Positions 17,963 to 26,922 of a DNA stretch of 64,000 nucleotides are shown here, in pieces (positions within the stretch are counted from its first letter, which is position 1; every line of letters starts with the position of its first letter). This stretch comes from Haladaptatus paucihalophilus DX253. Lineage in GTDB: Archaea > Halobacteriota > Halobacteria > Halobacteriales > Haladaptataceae. Position numbers and translations under genes: made by a program. Below the pieces are notes generated by a model. It ran no database searches and had not been told where the DNA came from. It saw nothing but the letters and a program-made list of their open reading frames with translations. The stretch covers positions 124,001-188,000 of the forward strand of contig NZ_AQXI01000002.1 of the NCBI RefSeq assembly GCF_000376445.1. Direction: 5' to 3'.

Positions 17963-19255
17963 TCACCACGTGAGCCCTTCGTACGTGATTCCCTCACGTC
18001 GTTCGACGATTCGACGCCCGTCCACGACGACCGGGTCCGTCATCGATTCGAATTCGTCGTCCAACGCGGCGAACTCGTCCCAATCCGTCACGACGAGCGC
18101 CCCGTCCGCGCCATCGAGCGCCGCTGTGGCGGATTCGACGTACTCGATATCGGGGAAATGCTCACGCATGTTTTCGGTCGCGACAGGGTCGTAGGCCACG
18201 ACGGTCGCACCACGGTTTTGGAGCGCTTCGATGACCGGAATCGCCCGGGAGTTGCGAACGTCGTCGGTTCCCGGCTTGAACGCGAGTCCGAGTACCGCGA
18301 TGCGCTTGCCCTGAGGCGGAACGTGGTCTTCGAGTAGTTCGAGCAACCGTTTCGGTTGTTTTTCGTTCACTTCGATGGCGGCTTCGACGAGCGACGGTTC
18401 GTACCCCTTCTCGTGTGCGGCGGCGACCAACGCGGCCGTATCCTTCGGGAAGCAGCTGCCGCCCCAGCCGACGCCGCTGCGAAGGAATCGCTCGCCGATA
18501 CGGTCGTCGAGACCGATGGCGTCCATGACCTCGTAGGCGTCCACGTCGTACTCTTTGCAGATATTTCCGAGTTCGTTGACGAGGCTGACCTTCGTCGCGA
18601 GGAACGCGTTGTTCGCGTACTTTATCATCTCCGCCTCGCGGATGCCGGTTTCGACGACAGCGGGAGCGGACGACTCGACGAGCGGTTCGAAAACTGCCGA
18701 CAGCCGTTCGTTCGCGCGCTCGTTCTCCGTTCCCAGAACCACCTTGTCCGGTCCGAGGAAATCCTCGACCGCGCTTCCTTCACGGAGGAACTCTGGGTTC
18801 ATCGCCACGTCGAAATCCTCCCCTCGGCTCTCGTTCGACGCGTCTTCGATGATGGACCCGAGGACGTCCTCTGTCGTTCCCGGAACGACCGTGCTCTTGA
18901 CGACGACGAGGTGGTAGTCGTCCTTCGACCCCAAGGCCTCGCCGAGCGAACGGGCTCCCGCCTCGATTATCGACGTGTCGATACTACCGTCCGCGCGGGA
19001 AGGGGTCGGCAATGCGAGGAACGTCGCATCCGTCTCGCGGACTGCACCGTAGTCGGTCGTCGCCGTGAGTCGGTCTCCTCCGTGTTCGGCGACGAGTTCG
19101 TCCAATCCGGGTTCGTGGATGGGTGCCTGACCGTCGTTGAGTTGTTCCACGATGTCCTCGTCGATGTCGATGTTGGTGACCGAGTGTCCGAGGTCGGCGA
19201 AACAGGCGGCGACGGTCGTTCCCACGTAGCCACTCCCGACGATGCTAAGTTCCAT
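17963..19255 (-). CDS. aglM: UDP-glucose 6-dehydrogenase
   Basis: 430 residues. N-terminal Rossmann motif [18 protein letters not shown] (residues 7-24), the catalytic cysteine in [12 protein letters not shown] (about residue 257), and a C-terminal UDP-binding domain with [19 protein letters not shown]. It oxidises UDP-glucose twice to UDP-glucuronate. In Haloferax volcanii the equivalent AglM supplies hexuronic acids for S-layer N-glycans and works with AglF, which is the divergent neighbour here. Confidence 0.93.
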   Translation of the reverse strand: MELSIVGSGYVGTTVAACFADLGHSVTNIDIDEDIVEQLNDGQAPIHEPGLDELVAEHGGDRLTATTDYGAVRETDATFLALPTPSRADGSIDTSIIEAGARSLGEALGSKDDYHLVVVKSTVVPGTTEDVLGSIIEDASNESRGEDFDVAMNPEFLREGSAVEDFLGPDKVVLGTENERANERLSAVFEPLVESSAPAVVETGIREAEMIKYANNAFLATKVSLVNELGNICKEYDVDAYEVMDAIGLDDRIGERFLRSGVGWGGSCFPKDTAALVAAAHEKGYEPSLVEAAIEVNEKQPKRLLELLEDHVPPQGKRIAVLGLAFKPGTDDVRNSRAIPVIEALQNRGATVVAYDPVATENMREHFPDIEYVESATAALDGADGALVVTDWDEFAALDDEFESMTDPVVVDGRRIVERREGITYEGLTW

Positions 19256-19312
19256 TAGGAACGGTACTAATCCCGGTTTCCTTGAACCTTCGCATATGCT
19301 TCGGTCTAAAAG

Positions 19313-19319
19313 TATTTAT
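19313..19319 (+). promoter_or_regulatory. TATA box for aglF
   Basis: TATTTAT is centred about 27 bases before ATG 19343 in the 87-base gap between divergent aglM and aglF. It indicates a leaderless aglF message. Confidence 0.5.
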
Positions 19320-19342
19320 GACTGGCATCCCCGTTCAAAAGT

Positions 19343-20077
19343 ATGAAAGCTGTAGTCCTGGCGGCTGGCAAAGGTACCCGCCTCCGACCGCTCACCGACG
19401 ACAAGCCGAAAGGATTGGTCGAAGTGAACGGCAAGCCCATCGTCACCCACTGCTTCGAGCAACTCGCCGAACTCGGCGCGGAGGAGTTCATCGTCGTCGT
19501 CGGCTATCGCAAAGAAGACATCATCAGCTACTACGACGACGAGTTCGACGGGATTCCCATCACGTACACGCATCAGCGGGAACAGAAGGGACTCGCACAC
19601 GCGCTGTTGACCGTCGAGGAGCACATCGACGACGACTTCATGCTGATTCTGGGCGACAACATCTTCCAGGCGAATCTCGAAGATGTGGTTCGTCGCCAGC
19701 AGGAGGACCGCGCGGACGCCGCGTTCCTTACCGAGGAGGTGCCGTACGAGGATGCCAGCCGGTTCGGAGTCTGTGACACTAACGACTACGGCGAAATCAC
19801 GAACGTCGTCGAAAAGCCGGAGGACCCACCGTCGAACCTGGTGATGACCGGGTTCTACACGTTCACGCCCGCTATTTTCCACGCCTGCCATCTCGTGCAG
19901 CCCTCGAACCGCGGCGAGTACGAGATCAGCGAGGCCATCGACCTCCTCATCAGAAGCGGTCGTACCATCGACGCGATTCGCATGGACGGCTGGCGCATCG
20001 ACGTCGGCTATCCCGAGGACCGCGACGAGGCGGAAGAGCGGCTCACGGACGAAGAAGTGGCCAGCCCGTCCGCATAA
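19343..20077 (+). CDS. aglF: Sugar-1-phosphate nucleotidyltransferase (AglF-type UTP--glucose-1-phosphate uridylyltransferase)
   Basis: 244 residues. The pyrophosphorylase signature AVVLAAGKGTRLRPLTDDKP is at residues 4-23, the acidic metal motif in LILGDNIF at about residue 109, and sugar-binding VVEKPEDPPSN at about 156. It is the short form without a C-terminal hexapeptide domain, matching haloarchaeal AglF, which makes UDP-glucose from glucose-1-phosphate. It is divergent to aglM, so the two make UDP-glucuronate together. The exact sugar cannot be fixed from sequence alone. Confidence 0.9.
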   Translation: MKAVVLAAGKGTRLRPLTDDKPKGLVEVNGKPIVTHCFEQLAELGAEEFIVVVGYRKEDIISYYDDEFDGIPITYTHQREQKGLAHALLTVEEHIDDDFMLILGDNIFQANLEDVVRRQQEDRADAAFLTEEVPYEDASRFGVCDTNDYGEITNVVEKPEDPPSNLVMTGFYTFTPAIFHACHLVQPSNRGEYEISEAIDLLIRSGRTIDAIRMDGWRIDVGYPEDRDEAEERLTDEEVASPSA

Positions 20078-20204
20078 GGCCACCTCGCACCGTCCTCGCT
20101 TCGGTACGTAGCCCGCAACTTTCGGAGACGTCACCGTAACCGCATCGCTCAAACTATTCTACAGTAGAAACGGATTTAATAGAGGGCGCTTCATAAAAAG
20201 ATGA

Positions 20205-21116
20205 ATGGTCCAAACACCAGTCTCCAAAACGGTCCTCGTCACCGGCGGTGCGGGATTCGTCGGCAGCCACCTCGTCGATGCGCTCGTTCAGGAGAACGAC
20301 GTTCGTATCCTCGACGACTTGAGCACCGGAAAGCGCTCCAACGTAAACGAAGAGGCGACGCTCATCGAAGGCGATATCCGCGACTCCGAGACCCTCGACC
20401 GCGCGACCGAAAACGTCGATCTGATATTCCACGAAGCAGGTGTCGTGAGCGTCCAACAATCCGTTGAGGAGCCGATGCGCGCGAACGAAGTGAATCTCGA
20501 CGCGACGCTTGCCTTGCTCGAACGAGCGCGAGACCTCGACGCCCGCGTCGTCCTGGCGTCGAGTTGTGCGATTTACGGACAGCCGACCGAAGTTCCGATT
20601 TCTGAAGACGAGTCGTTTTCGCCGTCGTCCCCGTACGGCTTACAGAAGTCCGCGCTCGACCACTACGCTCTCCTCTACGAGGAACTGTATGGGTTGGAAA
20701 CCGTCGCTCTCCGGTATTTCAACATCTACGGGCCGCGACAGTCGAGCGGCGATTACAGCGGCGTCATCAGCATCTTCAAACGCCAAGCGACGAACGGCGA
20801 CCCGATAACCGTAGACGGCGACGGCGAGCAGACGCGTGATTTCGTCCACGTCGACGATATCGTCCGGGCCAATCTACTGGCCGCGACGACGGAACACGTC
20901 GGCGAAGCGTACAACATCGGTACCGGCGACAGCGTTACGATACGCGAACTCGCCGAGACGATCCGTGACGTTTCGGCGTCGTCGTCCGATATCGTTCACA
21001 CGGACCCGCGTCCGGGGGACATCGACGAAAGCGAGGCCGACATCTCGAAAGCCACGGAGAAGTTAGGCTACGAACCAACGATTCCGTTGGACGAGGGGCT
21101 TTCGTCCTTATTGTGA
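20205..21116 (+). CDS. NAD-dependent sugar-nucleotide epimerase (UDP-glucose 4-epimerase-like SDR)
   Basis: 303 residues, extended-SDR fold: VLVTGGAGFVGSHLVDAL (residues 9-26), the LASSCAIYG serine segment, the catalytic pair in SPYGLQKSALDHY, FNIYGPRQ, and DFVHVDDIV. It probably interconverts UDP-sugars (Glc/Gal or GlcA/GalA, the latter being plausible beside aglM). A TTTAAT box lies about 28 bases before ATG 20205. A remnant tail of a related epimerase follows at 21335-21421, so this locus once held two. Confidence 0.87.
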   Translation: MVQTPVSKTVLVTGGAGFVGSHLVDALVQENDVRILDDLSTGKRSNVNEEATLIEGDIRDSETLDRATENVDLIFHEAGVVSVQQSVEEPMRANEVNLDATLALLERARDLDARVVLASSCAIYGQPTEVPISEDESFSPSSPYGLQKSALDHYALLYEELYGLETVALRYFNIYGPRQSSGDYSGVISIFKRQATNGDPITVDGDGEQTRDFVHVDDIVRANLLAATTEHVGEAYNIGTGDSVTIRELAETIRDVSASSSDIVHTDPRPGDIDESEADISKATEKLGYEPTIPLDEGLSSLL

Positions 21117-21334
21117 CTGTGTAGTCGGCTTTGACAGTACCATTGTCCACAGCACTGTGGTATTCGGATTTTCTCGCCTCTGAAGCGGTCAAATATCGGT
21201 GGTGGTGCCGGCGCTCGACCGGACTTGACCAGTGCAGCACAAAAATTCGACCGGAGGGACGTTATGGAACGAAACGATAGCGCTCTCGAGATAAGGGCTG
21301 TTGGCATCGCGCTTCCGTGTTTTTCCGGTGATAC

Positions 21335-21421
21335 TACTCCCAGATGCACGCGGAAACCGGCTGGGAGCCGGAAATCGACCTCGAGGAAGGGATAAATTCG
21401 GTCTGCCAGCAGTATCGATAG
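21335..21421 (+). pseudogene. C-terminal remnant of a second sugar epimerase
   Basis: 29 codons reading YSQMHAETGWEPEIDLEEG and INSVCQQYR, then TAG. This is the typical end of extended-SDR epimerases (GWEP-x-DLEEGI). No start or upstream catalytic part remains in frame. A glycine-rich stretch in another frame at about 21189-21215 (SNIGGGAG) may be earlier debris. It suggests loss of a tandem epimerase next to the intact one. Confidence 0.55.
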
Positions 21422-21565
21422 ACGGGAACGACGTCCGTCTTCTGTTTTATTGCTCGCGATATCGACCACTGCGTCGTATCGAGCGCAAACATCAATGCAT
21501 CTCTACTCGCCAAAGCGGACGTCGGTGGAAATCACGCTTATTGAACAGGGGTTTGACTGTAGAGT

Positions 21566-21763
21566 ATGGCGAAACTAGTGTACGACGGGCCGGACGGAAC
21601 CAACGAACGCGAAATAGATGCGGATGCCATTGCCGACTCCGGCCGAGGAGGTGATATCAGAGTGAATCTCGAAGAGGACAGGTATCTGCACACTCCGTAC
21701 ACTGGTCTTTACTGGATACGAACGAGCGAAGACGAAGAAAAGATGCATTACTCGCACGTATGA
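21566..21763 (+). CDS. Small conserved-looking hypothetical protein
   Basis: 65 residues, soluble, acidic, with no membrane segment. The layout suggests a small beta protein: opening strand AKLVYDGPDGTNEREID, then DIRVNLEEDRYLHTPYTGLYWIRT. A CTTATTG box about 26 bases upstream of the ATG supports transcription from here. No function is assigned; it stands alone between glycan genes and the permease. Confidence 0.6.
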   Translation: MAKLVYDGPDGTNEREIDADAIADSGRGGDIRVNLEEDRYLHTPYTGLYWIRTSEDEEKMHYSHV

Positions 21764-21845
21764 TGTTCTTTCCGTTCGATTCTCTCACGAACTATTCTCA
21801 TATTGGGCAAAGGACTTTAGAGCGAGCCTCTCCGAGCGTTGATAC

Positions 21846-23072
21846 ATGAACTTCGACCCCACACAGAATCGTGAACGGGTCGCCTGGTGGCTCATCTTCG
21901 GTGTACTCGGCTTGATTATCGCGTTTATCCTTTACTCGTACGTCGGAACGATCGTCCTCGGACTGTTCGTCTACTACGCGACGCGGCCGATTTACCGAAG
22001 GTTGAGCCATCGGATACAACCACGTAGCCTTGCGGCAGGGCTTGCGTTGGGAGTGCTTGCGTTCCCCGGCATTCTCCTCATCGCGTACACGGTATTCGTG
22101 GGTATCCAGCAATTGAGCGAACTCGCAGGAATCGATCTCCGGCAGTACGAGTCCTCGTTGGGGCCGTACCTACAAACTATCCTTGGACAGCAAAATCCCC
22201 AAGACGCAATCAATCAAATTCTTTCGAATCCTCAACAACTCACCCAGTATCTCAATCCGCAAACGGCGAGCGGGGTAGTGACGTCGGCCGGTGGCTATCT
22301 CGGTGCCGCCGCATCCGGGCTCATACACGTCTTTATCGCGCTCATTATCGCGTTCTATCTCCTCCGGGACGACCAAAAACTCGCTGGCTGGTTTTCATCA
22401 CAGATCAGCGGGGAGAACAGCGCGACGCACGCTTATTTGACGGAGGTCGACACCGACCTCGAAACGATTTACTTCGGAAACATTCTGAACGCGTTCGTCG
22501 TCGCCATCGTTGCAGCCATCACCTACACGGCACTCGATAGCATCGCACCGCCCGAAGTGGGCATTCCCGCAGCGGTCCTCTTGGGACTCTTGACCGGACT
22601 CGGCAGTCTGATCCCTGTCGTTGGTATGAAGATCGTGTACGTACCGATTGGCCTCTACCTTGCGGGGCGTTCGCTCGTGACCGCCCCGCAATCGATTTGG
22701 TTTCCAATCGTATTTCTCCTGGTTGCCGCGGTCATCGTCGACGGTGTGACCGAACTGCTGTTGCGGCCGTACATCTCCGGTCGGAATCTCCACGTCGGCC
22801 TCGTCTTGTTCGCCTACATTCTCGGCCCGCTCCTGTTCGGATGGTACGGATTGTTCCTCGGACCGCTTCTGTTGGTACTGCTCGTTCACAGCGCACGAAT
22901 CATCCTCCCGGACCTTCTCCACGGCCGGGAGCTAACGCCGTTCGCAACCGCCGCAGACCCGATTCCGGATTCGAATGAGAAAACGAGTGAGGATACAACT
23001 GCGTCTGATACAGTCGATACTGAACCATCAGAAACTGACTCATCTACCGAATCGCCCGACGGAGGGGAATGA
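21846..23072 (+). CDS. AI-2E family transporter (PerM/TqsA-type permease)
   Basis: 408 residues, about eight membrane helices in the family's 3+5 arrangement with a soluble segment of about 80 residues between (IDLRQYESSLGPYLQ onward). Family features include FIALIIAFYLLRDDQKL (about residue 165), the GLLTGLGSLIPVVG loop (about 240) and GPLLFGWYGLFLGPLLL near the end. The tail of about 50 residues is low-complexity and acidic. The family ranges from autoinducer export to ion antiport, so the substrate here is unknown. Confidence 0.87.
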   Translation: MNFDPTQNRERVAWWLIFGVLGLIIAFILYSYVGTIVLGLFVYYATRPIYRRLSHRIQPRSLAAGLALGVLAFPGILLIAYTVFVGIQQLSELAGIDLRQYESSLGPYLQTILGQQNPQDAINQILSNPQQLTQYLNPQTASGVVTSAGGYLGAAASGLIHVFIALIIAFYLLRDDQKLAGWFSSQISGENSATHAYLTEVDTDLETIYFGNILNAFVVAIVAAITYTALDSIAPPEVGIPAAVLLGLLTGLGSLIPVVGMKIVYVPIGLYLAGRSLVTAPQSIWFPIVFLLVAAVIVDGVTELLLRPYISGRNLHVGLVLFAYILGPLLFGWYGLFLGPLLLVLLVHSARIILPDLLHGRELTPFATAADPIPDSNEKTSEDTTASDTVDTEPSETDSSTESPDGGE

Positions 23073-23143
23073 GGGACCGTCGGTTGACCGTCTCGACGCT
23101 CCCTTCTTTGTCACCGGTCGATTTCGAAGTCGTCGCGAGCCGC

Positions 23144-23527
23144 TTAGAACTGATGCGGAGCGCTCGCGTGCATCCCGACGAACTTCCAATCTTCCCCCCG
23201 CTTTGCAAGCGTACCGCTCCACCTGGAATCGAACTCACGGCGCGTTCCACTCGTCGTGTCCGTCCACGCCATCTCAACCGTGTCGCTGAACCAAGCGTGA
23301 CGGTCGCGTTGGGTCACTCGCAGTTCGTGACTCGTCACCGTCCAGTCCTTCGACTGACGGGTCTGCTCGCGCAACCCCTCTTCGACGGCCTCGTACCCGA
23401 CGAGTTGCTCCGTGATTCCGAACTTGACCAGCGAGTCGTCATCCGCGAAATATGGATAGAGCGGTTCGCCCTGACGAAGCGATTCGTAGTAGTCACGGAC
23501 CGTAGCTTCAGCATCGTCGGTTTCCAT
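23144..23527 (-). CDS. SnoaL/DUF4440-like NTF2-fold protein
   Basis: 127 residues from METDDAEATVRDYYESL; a longer in-frame start at 23572 adds 15 unlikely residues. The N-terminal helix pair and the strands ending in WSGTLAKRGEDWKFVGMHAS are typical of the SnoaL-like fold, used as small enzymes or ligand-binding proteins. It lies between the permease and the aldo/keto reductase, on the reductase's strand. Confidence 0.7.
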   Translation of the reverse strand: METDDAEATVRDYYESLRQGEPLYPYFADDDSLVKFGITEQLVGYEAVEEGLREQTRQSKDWTVTSHELRVTQRDRHAWFSDTVEMAWTDTTSGTRREFDSRWSGTLAKRGEDWKFVGMHASAPHQF

Positions 23528-23647
23528 GGCGAACGAAACTCCTCGTTCAAGTTCCAAAGGTCTTCGTCCCACCCGGTGGCAACGGGTAAATCGACGCTCA
23601 CCTTCGAAACGAGATGAACGGATGCGAACGACTCGCCAGACGATGTA

Positions 23648-24448
23648 TTACCGATTCCACGGCGCGTCGTCTGGGTCGATGAGACGCTCTTCACGTTCGA
23701 TGGCGTCTATCGTTGCCATGTCCTCCTCGTCCAACTCCAGTTTCCGTGCTTCGAGGTTGTCCCGGAGGTGCGCCTCGCTCGACGTCTTCGGGATGGCAAC
23801 GACGTGCTCCTTCGAGGCTAGCCACGCCAACGATACCTGATGGGGCGTCGCGTCGTGTTTCTCCGCGACCGTCTGAATCTCGTCGATTTCGGTCACCTCC
23901 CCGCGCGCTATCGGCGCGTAGGCGACGAGCCAGTGGTCGTCCTCGCGGGCGTACTCGTGGAGTTCCTCCTGCTGGAGCAGGGGATGCATCTCGACCTGAT
24001 GGGCGAATATCGGCGCGTCGAGCGTGTCGCGCGCCTCGTCGAGTTGTTCCGGCGTGAAGTTACTCAGGCCGACGTGCTCGATCGTCCCCTCGTCGTGAAG
24101 TTCGTCGAACGCCGGAAGGGTCTCCTCGGCGTCGTACGTGTCGCGCGGCCAGTGGACGTACAACAAGTCCACGCTCTCGACGCCGAGTCTGTCGAGACTC
24201 TCGTCCGTGCTGGAGAGCACGTCGTCGTAGGCGAGTGTATCGTCCCACACCTTCGTCGCCAGGAACACGTCGTCGCGGTCGACGTCCGCGCGCTCGATAC
24301 CATCGCCGACGTACGTCTCGTTATCGTAGGCCTGTGCGGTGTCGATGTGACGGTATCCCATCTCCAGCGCGGTGGAAACGATTTCCGAACACTGTTCCGG
24401 GTCGGTATTTTTGTAGGTTCCGAGTCCGATTTTCGATAGTTCGTCCAT
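23648..24448 (-). CDS. Aldo/keto reductase
   Basis: 266 residues from MDELSKIGLGTYKN (start at 24448). The AKR tetrad is visible: D and Y in IDTAQAYDNE (about residues 39-47), K in ATKVW, and H in LLYVHWP. The NADPH end motif IPKTSSEAHLRDN lies at about residue 222. It reduces aldehydes or ketones with NADPH. Physiological substrate unknown. Confidence 0.9.
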   Translation of the reverse strand: MDELSKIGLGTYKNTDPEQCSEIVSTALEMGYRHIDTAQAYDNETYVGDGIERADVDRDDVFLATKVWDDTLAYDDVLSSTDESLDRLGVESVDLLYVHWPRDTYDAEETLPAFDELHDEGTIEHVGLSNFTPEQLDEARDTLDAPIFAHQVEMHPLLQQEELHEYAREDDHWLVAYAPIARGEVTEIDEIQTVAEKHDATPHQVSLAWLASKEHVVAIPKTSSEAHLRDNLEARKLELDEEDMATIDAIEREERLIDPDDAPWNR

Positions 24449-24536
24449 ACGTTTCCGTGTAGACGAACGCACGTGAATGATACGGCCATCACGCCGTCGT
24501 TCGATTTTTCGTGATGAACCAGTCGAACCTCGGTCG

Positions 24537-25190
24537 CTACTCGTCCTGCACGAGCGTCGTCTCGATGAGCCGCGACGTTCCGCGCCTGATTCGGCCGCCG
24601 ACCGCCGTCGAGGAGATGTCCAACTGTTCGGCGAGCGCTTCGTGCGAGGTCTGTCGCGGTTCCTCGAAATACCCCTCCTCGAACGCGGTCAGCAGGGCCT
24701 TTCGTTGGGCCTCGGTCAGCGATTTTCCGTCGGCGGTGAGGCTCTCCTGTTGGTACAGCCGGTCGAGTTCGAACGAGATGCCTTCCTCCCGGCAGTAGCT
24801 CCACAGTTTCGACAGCGACTTTCGGTCGGGCAATTGGACGCGGAGGAGCCACCCCTGTCTCACCGACCGCGCTTCGAGCATCATCCCACCGACTTCGGTT
24901 GTTTTCGGCGTGACCAGTTTCGTGCCGGGCGTATAACAGAGACGATAGATACGGGTGTCCCCGTGGTCGGCGACCATCTCCCATCGGTCGACCGTCGAAT
25001 CGTCCCCCAATGCAACCTCGAACGGCTCGAAATTCCCGTCGTCGGTCTCGACGAGAAAGAAAAACATCCCCGTCTCCGGGTCGGTTCCCGTCGTCGGGAC
25101 GACTTTGATAGCGACGTTCGATACCGACTTTATCGTGGGTGCCAGCGCGAGGTCCGGGTGATGAACCGTGACGTGCGAAATAAACGTCAT
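24537..25190 (-). CDS. HTH_10 (Bat-type) transcriptional regulator
   Basis: 217 residues. The C-terminal third is the haloarchaeal HTH_10 domain: LTEAQRKALLTAFEEGYF (about residues 155-172), then LAEQLDISSTAVGGRIRRG. The N-terminal part resembles the sensing domain of bacterioopsin-activator-like regulators. It is the nearest regulator to the Rieske oxygenase operon (137 bases between genes, same strand), so it may control that block, but the sequence does not prove it. Confidence 0.85.
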   Translation of the reverse strand: MTFISHVTVHHPDLALAPTIKSVSNVAIKVVPTTGTDPETGMFFFLVETDDGNFEPFEVALGDDSTVDRWEMVADHGDTRIYRLCYTPGTKLVTPKTTEVGGMMLEARSVRQGWLLRVQLPDRKSLSKLWSYCREEGISFELDRLYQQESLTADGKSLTEAQRKALLTAFEEGYFEEPRQTSHEALAEQLDISSTAVGGRIRRGTSRLIETTLVQDE

Positions 25191-25327
25191 AGTGGGTTGT
25201 AATGCGTTGATTCGCTACGTGTCCCATTCTCGTTGGCATCCATGTTAAACATTCGGTACCACGGAATTGTTCGCGTGGAAACCCGCCGCGTTCCGCCTTT
25301 CGCGTTCACTCCCCGTTCACTTCCTGT

Positions 25328-25690
25328 TCAAAAAGCGCTCACGTGGTCGTCTTTCGGCTCCCACACGTGACCGGTCATCCGTAGCTCCCGGAGGTCGTCG
25401 AGCGTTTCGCCGACGGTTCGGCCCTGCTCGCCCATCGCCGCCGTCACGAGGCCGAGCGGAACGCCGTCCTCGTACTCCTCGCCGAGTTCGAGAACGACGG
25501 CTTTGAGGTCGGCGCCTTCCGTCGTTTCCCTGATCGACTCGACGTCGGCGATCTCCCACTCGACGTCGTGGCCCGTGAGTGCTCGGTGGCGTCTGTAGAA
25601 CGCTATCACCTCGTTGGGCGTTTCCGTTTCCCTTCGTTCCCCACAGTTGGGACAGCTGGCGACGAACGGCGTTCGTTCCTGTTCTGTCAT
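25328..25690 (-). CDS. Zinc-ribbon plus winged-helix-like small protein, coupled to the Rieske oxygenase
   Basis: 120 residues. The start holds one CPNCG pair (about residues 13-17), half a zinc ribbon. The end (VPLGLVTAAMGEQGRTVGE, then LDDLRELRMTGHVWEP) has the helix-turn-helix-wing spacing seen at the C-termini of haloarchaeal replication and regulatory proteins. It starts 6 bases after the oxygenase stop, so it is almost certainly co-transcribed. It could be an operon regulator or an assembly factor. It is not a ferredoxin or a reductase. Confidence 0.65.
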   Translation of the reverse strand: MTEQERTPFVASCPNCGERRETETPNEVIAFYRRHRALTGHDVEWEIADVESIRETTEGADLKAVVLELGEEYEDGVPLGLVTAAMGEQGRTVGETLDDLRELRMTGHVWEPKDDHVSAF

Positions 25691-25696
25691 CGGTGG

Positions 25697-26836
25697 TTAG
25701 GCGTTGTAGGCCTCTTGGGCCAGTCGGTGGAATTTGTGCAGCGTGTGCTCGTTCGGTCCGAGTTGGGCCTGCGCGAGCGCACCCGATTTCAACCCCTCGT
25801 ACTGGCGCTCGACCAGTTCGAAGTCCTCCTCCTGCAGTTGGCGACTCGTTCGCACGAACTCCAACTCCTCGTCGGTCATCTCCGCATCCCTGAAGAAGTA
25901 GTCGGCGATGAGCTGGAAACGCTCCTCGTCTATGGGGTCGATGATGTACGTGCCGTAACCGTCCGCGGTACCGTACATGTTCACCGTGAAGTTCGGCCAC
26001 ATGTAGTAGAACTTCGCCTCGTGTTCGTCGTGGATCCGGAGGTCGTCGTCCACGTCCTCCTCGTGGGTGTAATGGAGCACCCAGTGATAGTCGTTCACTT
26101 CGAGTTCGGAGTCGTTGAGTTGGATTCCTTTGATCCAGTCCTGATGGTTCGCCTGGCAGTGGTCACACTCGGAGTAGTTCCCCCCGAACGTCTTCCAGTT
26201 GCACTCGACCTCCGAGACGAATCGTGCGGCGTGTTCGTACTCGTCGAGCGGGAGGACTTCGAGTTCCGTCGCCATCTTTCCGGCCTGTTCCGAGAGCGGT
26301 ATCGGGTCGGTGTCGAAGTTGACGAACACCAGCGGTCCGATGCGGTCGGTCGAAACCTCCATGAGGCCGTTCGTCTCGGCGTCCAGTTCCGACACGTCCT
26401 CGTCGTCCAAGTCGGGATTGAGACTGGCCTCTTCGAAGCTCTTCGGCGTCGTCGAGAGGTCCCCGTCGAGGTCGTACGTCCAAAGGTGGTACGGACACTG
26501 AATCCGACTCATGTTGCCGGGGTCGGTCATGGGCGTGTCGTCGACCATCTTCGACCCGCGGTGGGCACAGACGTTGTAAAACGCGCGAACGTCGTCCTCG
26601 TCGTCCCGAAGGATGATGACCTGCTTATCGCCCACCGTCCGGGTGAAGAAGTCCCCGACCTCGGGAATGCTGTTGGCGTGGCCAGCGTACACCCAGTACC
26701 GCGAGAACACCTTCTCCTTCTCCATCTCGAAGACGTCCGGGCTGGTGAAGTACTCCGCGGGGAGGGCATTCGTTTCGTCGGTGATGTCCGGGCTGACCGC
26801 TTCGACCTGATCCGTTCCGTCGTTCCATCGTGTCAT
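25697..26836 (-). CDS. Rieske non-haem iron oxygenase, glycine-betaine monooxygenase (GbcA)-like
   Basis: 379 residues from MTRWNDGTDQV. The Rieske [2Fe-2S] site is CAHRGSKM ... CPYHLW (about residues 92-125). The mononuclear iron site is in NYSECDHCQANHQDW (about 215-229). This is the alpha-subunit layout of aromatic-ring hydroxylases and of GbcA, which demethylates glycine betaine to dimethylglycine, releasing formaldehyde. With dimethylglycine dehydrogenase, sarcosine oxidase, SHMT and a BCCT transporter next door, betaine is the most likely substrate. A strong TATAAAAA box lies 26-33 bases before the ATG. No reductase gene is adjacent. Confidence 0.85.
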   Translation of the reverse strand: MTRWNDGTDQVEAVSPDITDETNALPAEYFTSPDVFEMEKEKVFSRYWVYAGHANSIPEVGDFFTRTVGDKQVIILRDDEDDVRAFYNVCAHRGSKMVDDTPMTDPGNMSRIQCPYHLWTYDLDGDLSTTPKSFEEASLNPDLDDEDVSELDAETNGLMEVSTDRIGPLVFVNFDTDPIPLSEQAGKMATELEVLPLDEYEHAARFVSEVECNWKTFGGNYSECDHCQANHQDWIKGIQLNDSELEVNDYHWVLHYTHEEDVDDDLRIHDEHEAKFYYMWPNFTVNMYGTADGYGTYIIDPIDEERFQLIADYFFRDAEMTDEELEFVRTSRQLQEEDFELVERQYEGLKSGALAQAQLGPNEHTLHKFHRLAQEAYNA

Positions 26837-26861
26837 GTGACAACTTGTCTCGTCCTTGGGG

Positions 26862-26869
26862 TATAAAAA
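26862..26869 (-). promoter_or_regulatory. TATA box of the Rieske oxygenase operon
   Basis: On the minus strand TTTTTATA is centred about 29 bases before the ATG at 26836, the expected position for a leaderless transcript. Confidence 0.6.
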
Positions 26870-26898
26870 TGAACCACAGATAGCTCCCCCATTCAAGT

Positions 26899-26922
26899 GA
26901 ACCGGTGTTCGCGCCCCGGTTC
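26899..26922. promoter_or_regulatory. Candidate operator between divergent betaine genes
   Basis: GAACCGG (26899-26905) and CCGGTTC (26916-26922) are perfect inverted arms 10 bases apart, in the 180-base gap between the oxygenase and sarcosine oxidase genes. They sit about 30 bases upstream of the oxygenase TATA box, where an activator or shared repressor would bind. Confidence 0.5.
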
